From: Opacimonas sp002292215 | GTDB lineage: Bacteria; Pseudomonadota; Gammaproteobacteria; Enterobacterales; Alteromonadaceae | Length of the DNA: 64,000 nucleotides | NCBI GenBank assembly: GCA_943846745.1 | Contig: OX044360.1 | Location: 1,736,001-1,800,000 of the forward strand | Direction: 5' to 3' | Shown here: positions 34,362-43,251 of the stretch, in pieces | How positions within the stretch are numbered: position 1 is the stretch's first letter | How the letters are laid out: every line of letters starts with the position of its first letter | The notes under the pieces: model-generated | Databases searched by the model: none | Seen by the model: the letters and a program-made list of their open reading frames with translations, nothing else | Told to the model about the DNA's origin: nothing | Translations under genes and position numbers: made by a program

Positions 34362-34403
34362 TTGAGTATACTTATTAAATAGTAGCAACACTGGAGCGCA
34401 ATC

Positions 34404-34697
34404 GTGGCCGTAATTACACAATATGTAGTGCAACATAAAGGGGTAGATAAACTTGTGACTACCGACAAAAAAGAAGCTGACAAATACGATAAAATGTTAA
34501 GTATCGCTGATAACTTAGCAGTGTATATAGCAGCTAAAGGTATCGAACTAGATGAAAGTATCTGCGAAGAATTATCGATTGTGCTCGCCAAAAACAAAGA
34601 GGGTGTGGCTAAATTATTCCGCGGTTTGGATGCTGATGAAGTCCTAGAATCCGAAAGTGCTGACATCGTCTCAATTAATGAAGCGGCAGGCGAATAG
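34404..34697 (+). CDS. yebG: DNA damage-inducible protein YebG
   Basis: A 97-residue protein starting with GTG (TGGAGC upstream). The sequence MAVITQYVVQHKGVDKLVTTDKKEADKYDKMLSIADNL, with a helical acidic C-terminus, matches YebG, a small SOS-regulated protein of unknown molecular role. The perfect LexA box upstream confirms SOS control. Confidence 0.92.
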   Translation: MAVITQYVVQHKGVDKLVTTDKKEADKYDKMLSIADNLAVYIAAKGIELDESICEELSIVLAKNKEGVAKLFRGLDADEVLESESADIVSINEAAGE

Positions 34698-34745
34698 CCT
34701 TATAACAATGACATAAAAATTAATACGCAGAGAGCGCTGTGAGTC

Positions 34746-34776
34746 TTGGTTAATCATCTATACTAACTATTATAAT
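34746..34776 (+). promoter_or_regulatory. Possible promoter of the endolysin-holin pair
   Basis: TATAAT at 34771-34776 with TTGGTT at 34746-34751, spacer 19 bp (long). I see no LexA box in the 100 bp after yebG, so the lysis genes may use this promoter, read-through from the SOS promoter of yebG, or both. Confidence 0.4.
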
Positions 34777-34797
34777 GACTAATTGACAGGTAGATCC

Positions 34798-35388
34798 GTG
34801 AGCCTAAGCACCCAGCAGGCGCTGTTTGAGCGTATTTTTTCGCGCACCTTAACCCATGAAGGTGTCTTTAGCGATCACCCTCAAGACCTTGGCGGGGCGA
34901 CTAAATATGGTATTACCCAACATACGTTAAACGCATATCAAGACAATCTAAGCGTCACCACTAAAAGCTTAACAGCTGAAGATTCCCCTGACTTAGCAAA
35001 AGCCACGATCACGTCGTTAACTCAAGCTCAGGCCATGCAAATATACTGGGTTATGTATTATCAACAACCCAAAATCTATTTACTCTCCAGTGCCATACAA
35101 CCTGTTATCTTTGATATGGCTGTCAATCATGGTCCCAAGCAAGCTATCAAATTATTGCAACACGTACTCAACCTTAGTGGTCTGGTTAATATCAGTCAAG
35201 ACGGGCAATTAGGTCCTATTACCGCCCGCGCTTGTGATCAGGTCTATCAACAAATGGGCGACTACTTAATTAATGCATTGTGTGATGAACGAATCGCATT
35301 TTATCATCGTATTGTCGCACGGCAGCCGAATCAACAGATTTTTTTAAATGGCTGGCTACGCCGAGCCCAAACATATTATTTAGCGTAA
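34798..35388 (+). CDS. GH108-type endolysin (N-acetylmuramidase) with PG_binding_3 domain
   Basis: A 196-residue phage-type muramidase. The GH108 active-site region is LTHEGVFSDHPQDLGGATKYGIT, with catalytic Glu21. The C-terminal PG_binding_3 segment (AIKLLQHVLNL ... DGQLGPITARA) completes the usual two-domain form. There is no signal peptide, so it needs a holin for export; a holin gene lies 42 nt downstream. I start at GTG 34798 (AGG upstream); TTG 34783 is possible. No tail, capsid or integrase genes adjoin it, so this looks like a domesticated lysis module beside SOS genes. Confidence 0.85.
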   Translation: MSLSTQQALFERIFSRTLTHEGVFSDHPQDLGGATKYGITQHTLNAYQDNLSVTTKSLTAEDSPDLAKATITSLTQAQAMQIYWVMYYQQPKIYLLSSAIQPVIFDMAVNHGPKQAIKLLQHVLNLSGLVNISQDGQLGPITARACDQVYQQMGDYLINALCDERIAFYHRIVARQPNQQIFLNGWLRRAQTYYLA

Positions 35389-35430
35389 TCAATCCCCCCC
35401 ATTACATTACAAAAAAGACAAGGAGTTAGC

Positions 35431-36096
35431 ATGGGTATATTACACTCTGTTCCAGTCATCGGAGATTTAATCGAAAAACTCTCCAATGGCATCGATGAGC
35501 TAGTCACCAGTGATGAAGAAATGGGACAAATCGATATAGAAAAACAACGTATAGCACTACAAACCCTCACCGCTGAACTCAAAGAACAGCACATGCAATT
35601 ACAGATCAATATGGCACAAGCCAATCATCCTAGTATTTTTGTTGCCGGCGCTCGTCCTGCAATCATTTGGATTGGCGCATTAGGGTTAGCGTATGAAGCT
35701 CTACTGAGACCGTTAGGCACTTGGCTTATTATGCTAAGCCTAGATATGAGTGAAATATTAGGCGAAGCCGCATTTCAAGAAGCGACAAGTGAACAAATTC
35801 AAACCGTGGCGCAATTTTATCAGCTACCATCAATGAACACTGAGCTGTTTATGCCTATTATTCTGGGTGTGTTAGGGATTGGAGGGTTTAGAACATGGGA
35901 AAAAATCAACGGTAAAGCCCGTAATAATATGCAACCCGAATCCGCAGAATTTGAAGCCATGACCAAAATAATGTTAGAAAAGCATAAGTACCAACAACAA
36001 AAAGTCAAAGAACAACTCACTGGCAATCCTTCAGTTGACGCATTTAACCAAGCGCGACAAAAAGGTGACTATCGCCCTAAATACACGTTAGAATAA
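35431..36096 (+). CDS. 3TM-type holin
   Basis: A 221-residue protein with AAGGAG upstream of the ATG. An N-terminal amphipathic and coiled region (IEKLSNGIDELVTSDEEMGQIDIEK) is followed by HPSIFVAGARPAIIWIGALGLAYEALL and further hydrophobic segments (~95-115 and ~145-160). The motif of ARPAIIW plus FRTWEKINGKARNN matches the GTA/phage 3TM holin family. It would open the inner membrane for the GH108 endolysin encoded just upstream. The long C-terminal tail after the last helix is polar and charged. Confidence 0.78.
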   Translation: MGILHSVPVIGDLIEKLSNGIDELVTSDEEMGQIDIEKQRIALQTLTAELKEQHMQLQINMAQANHPSIFVAGARPAIIWIGALGLAYEALLRPLGTWLIMLSLDMSEILGEAAFQEATSEQIQTVAQFYQLPSMNTELFMPIILGVLGIGGFRTWEKINGKARNNMQPESAEFEAMTKIMLEKHKYQQQKVKEQLTGNPSVDAFNQARQKGDYRPKYTLE

Positions 36097-36125
36097 TTAG
36101 ACTAAATAAATAATAGGATAATGAC

Positions 36126-36566
36126 ATGCGATATTTACATACAATGGTACGAGTCAAGGATCTAGATGCGTCTTTACACTTTTATTGTGATTTATTAGGA
36201 TTGGTGAATGTACGCCGTTATGACAGTGAAAAAGGTCGTTTCTCATTGATCTTTTTGGCAGCCCCCGATGATGTTGAACGAGCCAAAGTCGATCAAGCTC
36301 CGTTAGTTGAACTGACTTATAACTGGGATCCAGAAGAATACACTGGCGGTCGTAATTTTGGCCATTTAGCATACCGAGTGGAAAACATCTATGATACCTG
36401 TCAACGCTTACAAGCTGGTGGTGTACTGATCAGTCGTCCCCCTCGTGATGGCCATATGGCATTTGTACGTTCTCCTGATGGGATCTCAATTGAGCTTCTA
36501 CAAGAAGGTGACAACCTTGAGCCACAAGAGCCATGGGCAAGTATGTCAAATACTGGTGAGTGGTAG
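36126..36566 (+). CDS. gloA: Lactoylglutathione lyase (glyoxalase I)
   Basis: A 146-residue metalloenzyme that converts the methylglyoxal-glutathione hemithioacetal to S-lactoylglutathione. The four metal ligands are visible: His5 (YLHTMVRV), Glu in LVELTYNW, His in NFGHLAY and Glu in SIELLQ. It is slightly longer than E. coli GloA. It ends 5 nt before ybaK, so the two may be cotranscribed. Confidence 0.95.
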   Translation: MRYLHTMVRVKDLDASLHFYCDLLGLVNVRRYDSEKGRFSLIFLAAPDDVERAKVDQAPLVELTYNWDPEEYTGGRNFGHLAYRVENIYDTCQRLQAGGVLISRPPRDGHMAFVRSPDGISIELLQEGDNLEPQEPWASMSNTGEW

Positions 36567-36571
36567 CGGTA

Positions 36572-37036
36572 ATGACGCCTGCGATCAATGCCGCTAAACG
36601 CGCTAACGTTGAATTTAGCACACTAAGTTACGCGCATGATCCGCAAGCGGCGTCATATGGCTTAGAAGCAGCCCAAAAGTTAAATATTGACCCACAATCG
36701 GTGTACAAAACATTAGTGACCGATTGTGATGGTCAGCTAGTCGTGGCGATTATACCGGTTGCCGAAAAACTCTCGTTAAAACAAGTCGCCAAGGCTGCAA
36801 AAGCAAAAAAAGCTAGCATGGCCGACCCGGCATTAGTCGCTAAAAAAACCGGCTATGTCATGGGTGGCGTTAGCCCTTTAGGTCAAAAGTCTCGCCTGAC
36901 CACAATTATTGCCAACCAAGCACAAACCTTAGTGACCATGCATGTTAGTGCTGGTAAACGAGGGTTAGAAATTGCCCTTGCACCACAATCTTTACAACAG
37001 TTAACACAAGCAACATTCGCCGATATCTGTGCATAA
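36572..37036 (+). CDS. ybaK: Cys-tRNA(Pro)/Cys-tRNA(Cys) deacylase YbaK
   Basis: A 154-residue trans-editing factor that hydrolyses Cys-tRNA(Pro). The sequence tracks E. coli YbaK (VYKTLVTD, KKASMADPALVAKKTGYVMGGVSPLGQK), including the conserved Lys. I start at ATG 36572, since it gives MTPAI as in E. coli MTPAV; a GTG at 36560 would overlap gloA. Confidence 0.92.
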   Translation: MTPAINAAKRANVEFSTLSYAHDPQAASYGLEAAQKLNIDPQSVYKTLVTDCDGQLVVAIIPVAEKLSLKQVAKAAKAKKASMADPALVAKKTGYVMGGVSPLGQKSRLTTIIANQAQTLVTMHVSAGKRGLEIALAPQSLQQLTQATFADICA

Positions 37037-37109
37037 TCTTTATTATTCGACTAAAATCAGTTAACGTATTCGATATAAGAATAATAAAAATGCGAATGGA
37101 GTCATCCTA

Positions 37110-37793
37110 TTGATCGCGATTGCACTTAAGCAACTCACATTTAGTTACGCCACTACCCCCATAATAGACATTGATTCATTGGTCATTGACAATGGTGAGC
37201 GAGTCTTTATCGCCGGTCCCTCTGGATGTGGTAAAAGCACGTTACTGAATTTAATCAGTGGCACATTGACGCTACCGCAAAAAGACGACCACATTACCGT
37301 ACTAGACCAATCTTATGCACAGCTTACTGCACGTCAATTAGATCGGTTTCGAGCGCACAACATGGGAATTGTATTTCAACAATTTAATTTAATTGGCTAT
37401 TTAAGTGTACGGGAAAATATTGCATTGAGTACGGAGTTTCATCCGTGCAATAAAACGGCATTACTAGCCACTATTCCTGCGCTTATTGCACAATTACAAT
37501 TACCCGCACATATAATCGATCAGCCCGCTAATACTCTGAGTATCGGCCAACAACAACGCGTTGCAATTGCCCGAGCATTAATCCATAAGCCAAGTATATT
37601 GATTGTCGATGAACCTACATCAGCATTAGATGAAACGGCGACAGGTAGTTTTATGCAAACATTATTAGCAATGTGCGATAAACACCACACCACGTTATTA
37701 TTTGTCAGCCACGACTTACGCCTCGCGAGTTATTTTACGCGCACTATTGCACTTAACGAAATCAATCGTGTTACACATAGCGAGGCACGCTAA
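37110..37793 (+). CDS. ABC transporter ATP-binding protein (MacB/LolD-type)
   Basis: A 227-residue ATPase with Walker A GPSGCGKST (36-44), signature LSIGQQQRVAIARA and Walker B ILIVDEPTSALDE. It starts with TTG at 37110, with GGAG 8 nt upstream. It is followed at once by an FtsX-type permease. This subfamily works on lipoproteins, peptides or metal-linked systems rather than classical import. The gene pair is described further at the permease. Confidence 0.9.
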   Translation: MIAIALKQLTFSYATTPIIDIDSLVIDNGERVFIAGPSGCGKSTLLNLISGTLTLPQKDDHITVLDQSYAQLTARQLDRFRAHNMGIVFQQFNLIGYLSVRENIALSTEFHPCNKTALLATIPALIAQLQLPAHIIDQPANTLSIGQQQRVAIARALIHKPSILIVDEPTSALDETATGSFMQTLLAMCDKHHTTLLFVSHDLRLASYFTRTIALNEINRVTHSEAR

Positions 37794-37794
37794 T

Positions 37795-39000
37795 ATGCGC
37801 CTTACATTAGCACTCAAAAGCCTACATTATCGACGCAAATCAGTCGTACTAACATTATTTGCAATTACGATCAGTTTATTCTTGTTATTTGCAGTAGAAC
37901 ATACTCGTCATGCTGCCAAGGCGAGTTTCACACGAACCATATCTGGTACAGATTTAATTGTGGGACCTCGCACAGGCCCAATTAATTTATTACTCTATTC
38001 TGTATTTAAAATCGGCGTACCCGCTAATACCATTAGCATGACTAGTTTCGACGTATTAGCCGCAAACAAACAAGTCAAATGGGCCGTGCCTATCGCACTA
38101 GGCGATTCTCATCATGGTTTTCCTGTTGTGGGAACGACAGCTGATTTATTTACCTATTTTCAATATGGACAAAAACAACCCCTGAAATTCAGAGCCGGTC
38201 AGCCGTTTACGCTTGATACCGATGCAGTAATTGGGGCTGAAGTTGCCACACATCATAACTATGCTATTGGTGATACCCTACATTTACATCACGGTGTCGG
38301 ACATGTCAGCTTTCATGAACATGACGCTATAAGCTTTACCGTTGCAGGCATATTAGCGCCTACCGGCACACCAATAGATCAAACTGTACATGTCACGTTA
38401 GCGGGCTTGACGCTCGCTCATGATAAAGATAAGCGTATTGCGGGCAGCCAAGAATCCAATAATATTTCAGCGATTTATATCGGGCTACAGTCTAAAATTG
38501 GGACCTTATTGATGCAACGTGCGGTCAATCAATATCAGGCTGAACCATTAATGTCGATTATCCCTGGTGTGGTGTTGAATGAGTTATGGCAACTCGTCGG
38601 TTTTGTTGAAACTCTATTACTAGGGATCGCTTGGCTCATCGTGTTATCCACCTGCATCGGTTTAGCGACTATGTTACTAGCCTCCATGCGCGAACGTACT
38701 CAAGAATTAGCCGTACTGCGCAGTGTTGGTGCACCACCAAGTGTTATTTTTTGGTTGATTCAAGCCGAAGCCTTGGTGATCACACTCGTCGCAACGCTCC
38801 TCAGTTTGACACTGTTATTTGTCAGTTTGCAGGTAACGAATACTTGGGTCGCAGAAACTTTTGGCATATTTATTGATAGTAATATTTTTACGATACATAC
38901 GCTATGGATTGCATTGGGCGCAATTAGCGCAACATTTTTGACAGCCTGTGTACCGGCGATATCCGCCTATAAACAAGCACTGCATATGACATTAAACTAA
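37795..39000 (+). CDS. FtsX-like ABC transporter permease with His-rich extracytoplasmic loop
   Basis: A 401-residue permease starting 1 nt after the ATPase stop. One helix near residues 20-40 and three near the C-terminus (typical FtsX/MacB topology) flank a large periplasmic domain. That domain has a His cluster (LHLHHGVGHVSFHEHD, ~160-177) and SHHGF. The opening GTDLIVGPRTGPINLLLYSVF is a pattern I associate with permeases found in Vibrio zinc-regulated (Zrg-type) clusters; this link is from memory. A zinc role is plausible but unproved, and no Zur box is visible here. Confidence 0.8.
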   Translation: MRLTLALKSLHYRRKSVVLTLFAITISLFLLFAVEHTRHAAKASFTRTISGTDLIVGPRTGPINLLLYSVFKIGVPANTISMTSFDVLAANKQVKWAVPIALGDSHHGFPVVGTTADLFTYFQYGQKQPLKFRAGQPFTLDTDAVIGAEVATHHNYAIGDTLHLHHGVGHVSFHEHDAISFTVAGILAPTGTPIDQTVHVTLAGLTLAHDKDKRIAGSQESNNISAIYIGLQSKIGTLLMQRAVNQYQAEPLMSIIPGVVLNELWQLVGFVETLLLGIAWLIVLSTCIGLATMLLASMRERTQELAVLRSVGAPPSVIFWLIQAEALVITLVATLLSLTLLFVSLQVTNTWVAETFGIFIDSNIFTIHTLWIALGAISATFLTACVPAISAYKQALHMTLN

Positions 39001-39052
39001 TATTTAAGCTATTACTTAAGCTATTACATAAACGATAAAAGAAGAGTAAATA

Positions 39053-41947
39053 ATGAATCAACTCACTGTGAAAGCACTCTTGCCCCTGTTCTTACTTAGC
39101 ACGACCGTGTTGACTGCACAGGCGCACACTGAACAAGATACCTTATGGCATATCCATACAGCTAACAAAGCAACAAACACAGTGAGTAGCCAGCATTTCA
39201 CATTAGATGAGTCACGTTTAGCACAAGATCTAACCCAAGCCCAATATGCACAGGTTCAAGTTCCGGGTCCTGATGGGGTTATGCATACTTTTCGTTTGAG
39301 CGATGCAGGGATCATGCCTGCTAAATTAGCCGCTAAGTTTCCAAATATACGCGCCTTTACCGGTATTAACATCACTGATCCTAGTCTTACCGGTCGCTTT
39401 AACTTTTCGTCCAAAGGCATGAGTGCCATGTTTGATGCACCATTAGATAATGATCTTGAACGGATCTTTATTGATCCCATCATGGACACCGACAATGAAT
39501 ACCGTAGCTACAAAGTTACGCCAGAAGCACAACAACTAGCCCAACAACGTTTTACTAAATATGCGCCAAAAGTAATGGATGTTAACCGCGTATTTGAACC
39601 GTCTGTTCGAGCGCAAAAAACCGGACAACCGAACACGACCCAAGATCGTATTACATACCGTCTTGCGATGACTGCGACCGGAGAGTATACCCAATATCAT
39701 GGCGGAACAGTTGCAGATGCAATGGCTGAAATCGTGATTATGGTCAATCGCTTGAATGACATTTTCGAAGTCGAACTTGGCGTTACATTGCAATTAGTCG
39801 ATGATAACGATCAGTTGATTTTTACCAATGCGGCCACCGACCCTTTTAACAATGATTCACAAGATGGCGACCTGAATCAAACGGTGACAGATAACCGTAT
39901 AGGTAGTGCCAATTATGATATTGGCCATATCGTCAATACCAATGGCGGTGGTCTTGCAGTACTAGGTGCATTATGTTGGGATGGGTACAAAGCTGATGGT
40001 ATTACGGGTAGCGGCTCGCCGACCAACGATGCCTTTTGGGTGGACTTTGTTGCCCATGAACTCGGCCATCAATTTGGTGCTAACCACACATTTAACGCCA
40101 CTACCGGTAGTTGTGGTGGTGGTAACCGAGAAAGCGAGGCTGCATATGAAGTCGGTGCAGGTACAACTATCATGTCGTACGCTGGGATTTGTGGAGAACA
40201 AAATATCACTGGGCAAGTAGATGATTATTACCATGTTCATTCTTTAAATGAAATGGCAGCCGAAATTGAATTTGCGCGCCAAAACACCCCCAATTGCGGG
40301 ATCAGAATTGCGTCTCAGAACACCCATCCTCAAGCGAATGCAGGGAATGATTATATTATCCCTGCAAATACCCCCTTTATCCTGACGGGTGAAGCAACAG
40401 ATGCAAACACTACCGACACATTAACCTATTCTTGGGAGCAGTATGATTTAGGCACTGCAACAAGCAGTAAATTAGATGATGAAACCGATAATGGCGATGG
40501 CCCGTTGTTTCGTTCTTTGAGTCCAAGTAATGGACCACAACGTTATTTTCCGAAAAAAATCAGTGCGCTGCAACGTTTAACTAGCAATGGAGAAACATTG
40601 CCAACGACCAACCGAGACCTAAATTTTCAGTTTACCGTTCGCGATAATCAAGGCGGGAGTGCATCTGACCAAATGCAGCTAACCGTCATTGATACTGGCA
40701 CTGCATTTGAAGTGACGTCTCCAGCTCGTAATGATGTTTATACATCAAATCCGATTACCGTAGCATGGACTGTTGCAGGCACTGATCAAGCACCGATTAA
40801 TTGCACGACGGTTGATATTGAATTATCGAATAACACCGGTGGAACTTATCCGCTAAGGCTTGCAGCGAACGTCCCTAATAATGGCAGTGCATTGGTTAAT
40901 TTACCAAACACCGATGGTGAGCAACGTTTCCAAAATATTCGCGTAGTATGCAGTAACAATATCTTTTATAGTCCTTCGGAAGGTGTGTTTTCGTCGAATA
41001 TCACAGCACCACCAGCAGTCATTGTCACAGGACAAAACACTTTATCTGTAGCTGAAGACACTTCGTTAACACTGGTAATTAACAACTTTACCTTTAGTGA
41101 AACTCCTGAACTCATCACAGTTCAACCCGGTGAAAATTACGCTATCGCAAATAATACCATTACCCCTGCGAGTAATTTCACCGGCCCTTTGGCGGTCAAT
41201 ATAGTCGCAACATTAAATGGACAAACCAGCAACGTATTTATTGCTAACGTGACAGTCACACCGGTGAACGACGCCCCCATTGCCAACGAAGATGTCGCTA
41301 TCATCATGCAAAACTCCACAGATAATGTCATTGCTGTGTTGAATAATGACACGGATGTAGATACAAATGACATCCTTACCGTTGTTAGCACCCAGCTATC
41401 CGCTGAAGGTACGGCGACGATTGTGCCAACAGGAATTAGCTACACACCTGCTGTTGGCTTTTTGGGTACCGAAACAATCAATTACACGATCAGTGATGGT
41501 ACAGCACAAGCTTCAACAACCTTGACGATCACAGTAGAAGAGCCTGCGCCAAATTTACCGCCGGTTACCACCGCCGACACTGCAACAACCACAACAGGCA
41601 CCACCATTAATGTGTTGGTATTAGCCAATGATACCGACACTGAAGGAGATACATTGACGCTCTCTTCGGCAGTCACCAATGGTTCAGGTGCTGTTAGCGT
41701 GGTAGGAAACAACGTACGTTATGTTAGTGCGGCTAATTTTACTGGTAACGAGGTGATTACCTATACTATTAGCGATGGATCTAACACTGCAACTGGCACC
41801 CTGACAGTGACAGTTAACGCAGCGCCAACCCAGGCACCTACTCCACCATCAACTGGTGGAAGTTCTGGTGGTAGCATGAGCTTTTTTGCATTATTATCGC
41901 TGCTGATCATCGCCACGCGTCGTGGTTTACGTTTACAACAAGGATAA
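39053..41947 (+). CDS. Secreted reprolysin-like zinc metalloprotease with cadherin-type repeats and GlyGly-CTERM
   Basis: A 964-residue multidomain protein: signal peptide (to AQA), propeptide ~25-190, then an M12B-like metzincin domain with HELGHQFGANH (His335, His339, His345) and Met-turn TIMSYAG. A PKD/Ig-like region and two cadherin/Big-type repeats (NDAPIANEDVAII..., LPPVTTADTATTT...) follow. The C-terminus STGGSSGGSMSFFALLSLLIIATRRGLRLQQG is a GlyGly-CTERM signal, processed by rhombosortase after type II secretion. It is probably a surface protease, 52 nt downstream of the ABC permease. Confidence 0.88.
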   Translation: MNQLTVKALLPLFLLSTTVLTAQAHTEQDTLWHIHTANKATNTVSSQHFTLDESRLAQDLTQAQYAQVQVPGPDGVMHTFRLSDAGIMPAKLAAKFPNIRAFTGINITDPSLTGRFNFSSKGMSAMFDAPLDNDLERIFIDPIMDTDNEYRSYKVTPEAQQLAQQRFTKYAPKVMDVNRVFEPSVRAQKTGQPNTTQDRITYRLAMTATGEYTQYHGGTVADAMAEIVIMVNRLNDIFEVELGVTLQLVDDNDQLIFTNAATDPFNNDSQDGDLNQTVTDNRIGSANYDIGHIVNTNGGGLAVLGALCWDGYKADGITGSGSPTNDAFWVDFVAHELGHQFGANHTFNATTGSCGGGNRESEAAYEVGAGTTIMSYAGICGEQNITGQVDDYYHVHSLNEMAAEIEFARQNTPNCGIRIASQNTHPQANAGNDYIIPANTPFILTGEATDANTTDTLTYSWEQYDLGTATSSKLDDETDNGDGPLFRSLSPSNGPQRYFPKKISALQRLTSNGETLPTTNRDLNFQFTVRDNQGGSASDQMQLTVIDTGTAFEVTSPARNDVYTSNPITVAWTVAGTDQAPINCTTVDIELSNNTGGTYPLRLAANVPNNGSALVNLPNTDGEQRFQNIRVVCSNNIFYSPSEGVFSSNITAPPAVIVTGQNTLSVAEDTSLTLVINNFTFSETPELITVQPGENYAIANNTITPASNFTGPLAVNIVATLNGQTSNVFIANVTVTPVNDAPIANEDVAIIMQNSTDNVIAVLNNDTDVDTNDILTVVSTQLSAEGTATIVPTGISYTPAVGFLGTETINYTISDGTAQASTTLTITVEEPAPNLPPVTTADTATTTTGTTINVLVLANDTDTEGDTLTLSSAVTNGSGAVSVVGNNVRYVSAANFTGNEVITYTISDGSNTATGTLTVTVNAAPTQAPTPPSTGGSSGGSMSFFALLSLLIIATRRGLRLQQG

Positions 41948-41952
41948 TAAGT

Positions 41953-42531
41953 ATGAAATTATACGGTTCGTATACCTCGCCTTATGTGCGCCGTTTACGC
42001 TTAATATTAATGGACGTCAAATATGACATGATTGATGCACCAACCTCATCAGCCGAGGGTCGAGCTATATTACGCAAACTCAATCCGACGATGAAAATTC
42101 CAATGTTTGAAGATAATGGATTGGTATTATGTGATTCAACAGTCATTGCTCAATACTTACATGAAAAATTAGCGCGCCCGTATTTATCTATACCACAGCT
42201 CAATTTACTCAAAATCATTGATGGTATTACTGACTCTTATATTCAATTATTTTTGTTGGATAAATCGGGATTTGATACCACTGATGATAAAATGTATTTC
42301 AACTTGCAACATGAGCGCATTGAGCGTTCGTTTAAATACTTAGAAAATGTTGTGGCAGATAAACACATTTCTGCGACGGAATGGAACTATCTAAGTATCA
42401 GTTTATATACGTCTTTGGATTGGGTAAAAGTGCGTAAGCTGCATGATTTTTCTCATTTAGAGGCCATCCAATCATTCTACACAGCGGTTTCACACCGAAA
42501 AGATGTCAAATCGACTGGTATTCCAGCCTGA
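41953..42531 (+). CDS. Glutathione S-transferase family protein
   Basis: A 192-residue protein with the GST N-terminal thioredoxin fold (MKLYGSYTSPYVRRLRLIL, cis-Pro in MKIPMFEDNG, DST in LCDSTVIAQYL) and an all-helical C-terminal domain. SPYVRR has Ser where Cys or Tyr/Ser occurs in other classes. It starts 5 nt after the protease gene. The substrate is unknown. Confidence 0.87.
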   Translation: MKLYGSYTSPYVRRLRLILMDVKYDMIDAPTSSAEGRAILRKLNPTMKIPMFEDNGLVLCDSTVIAQYLHEKLARPYLSIPQLNLLKIIDGITDSYIQLFLLDKSGFDTTDDKMYFNLQHERIERSFKYLENVVADKHISATEWNYLSISLYTSLDWVKVRKLHDFSHLEAIQSFYTAVSHRKDVKSTGIPA

Positions 42532-42561
42532 TCTAAGAATATTTCCTATATCTACTCAAAA

Positions 42562-42600
42562 TTGCACTTGCTAAAATAGCAATATCTTATTCAAGTGCAA
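42562..42600. other. Inverted repeat before the 42610 gene
   Basis: TTGCACTTG at 42562-42570 and CAAGTGCAA at 42592-42600 are a perfect 9-bp inverted repeat, ending just before the ribosome site of the next gene. There is no T run. It may be an operator or an mRNA hairpin that affects translation. Confidence 0.45.
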
Positions 42601-42609
42601 GAGTGATAT

Positions 42610-43236
42610 ATGAAACATCTATGTGCGTTGACACTACTTCTACTTAGTGTTGACACTATGGCAAATACTTCACCGTTTTCTGCTGGGCAAATTCCAAATT
42701 TTCAACAATTGTTTGATAACACAGGAACCGTGCTCAACAACATCACCAACAAAACAGGCTCGTACTATGGCACTCGCGTAAATGGTATGGATATACATGT
42801 TACTTTTGATTGCACTGTAGATAGTCGCAAGACATTCCCGATGGGGCTCCTCATTAATGCCGAGCAAAATCTTCAGTATCAAGCTAATTTTATGGAGCCA
42901 AATTTTGGTATCATTCAATTAGAATATGCGATTAATGATGAGAGCTTTCGCAGCATCGCCCATCAAGGTGCTAATGATATGATGTCATCACAAGACCATC
43001 TATTAAAGCCTGATAGATTATCAAGGTTTAACTTACCATCTGGGCACAGCATATTGAATCAAGCCATGCGTGATCGTGAGCAATATGTACAGAATAATCA
43101 GGCTGGGCATGATAGTCATAGTATAACTATCATGCTACCGGTTAGTGCAGATCAAGACAGTATTGCTGTAACGTTTAACCCGTTTCATATTAGCTGGTTA
43201 AATGCTTATACAACAACCTGTCAAAATGAAATATAG
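42610..43236 (+). CDS. Hypothetical periplasmic protein
   Basis: A 208-residue protein I do not recognise. It has a clear signal peptide (MKHLCALTLLLLSVDTMANT). The mature part is mixed alpha/beta, with two cysteines (in TFDCTVDSR and TTTCQNEI) that could form a disulfide. It is convergent with the His-rich TonB receptor and preceded by a perfect inverted repeat. No domain is apparent, and I assign no function. Confidence 0.65.
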   Translation: MKHLCALTLLLLSVDTMANTSPFSAGQIPNFQQLFDNTGTVLNNITNKTGSYYGTRVNGMDIHVTFDCTVDSRKTFPMGLLINAEQNLQYQANFMEPNFGIIQLEYAINDESFRSIAHQGANDMMSSQDHLLKPDRLSRFNLPSGHSILNQAMRDREQYVQNNQAGHDSHSITIMLPVSADQDSIAVTFNPFHISWLNAYTTTCQNEI

Positions 43237-43251
43237 CGAAGCTAAGGAGAG

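Noticed and set aside
34783..36096. A prophage
   Set aside because: Only endolysin and holin are present; flanking genes are yebG and gloA, with no structural, replication or integration genes and no visible attachment repeats.
37037..37109. Zur box before the ABC pair
   Set aside because: There is an AT-rich inverted repeat (TTTATTATT/AATAATAAA), but it does not match the Zur half-sites.
39971..40240. Minus-strand open frame inside the metalloprotease gene
   Set aside because: It lies opposite the catalytic HELGH region and has no ribosome site or protein features.
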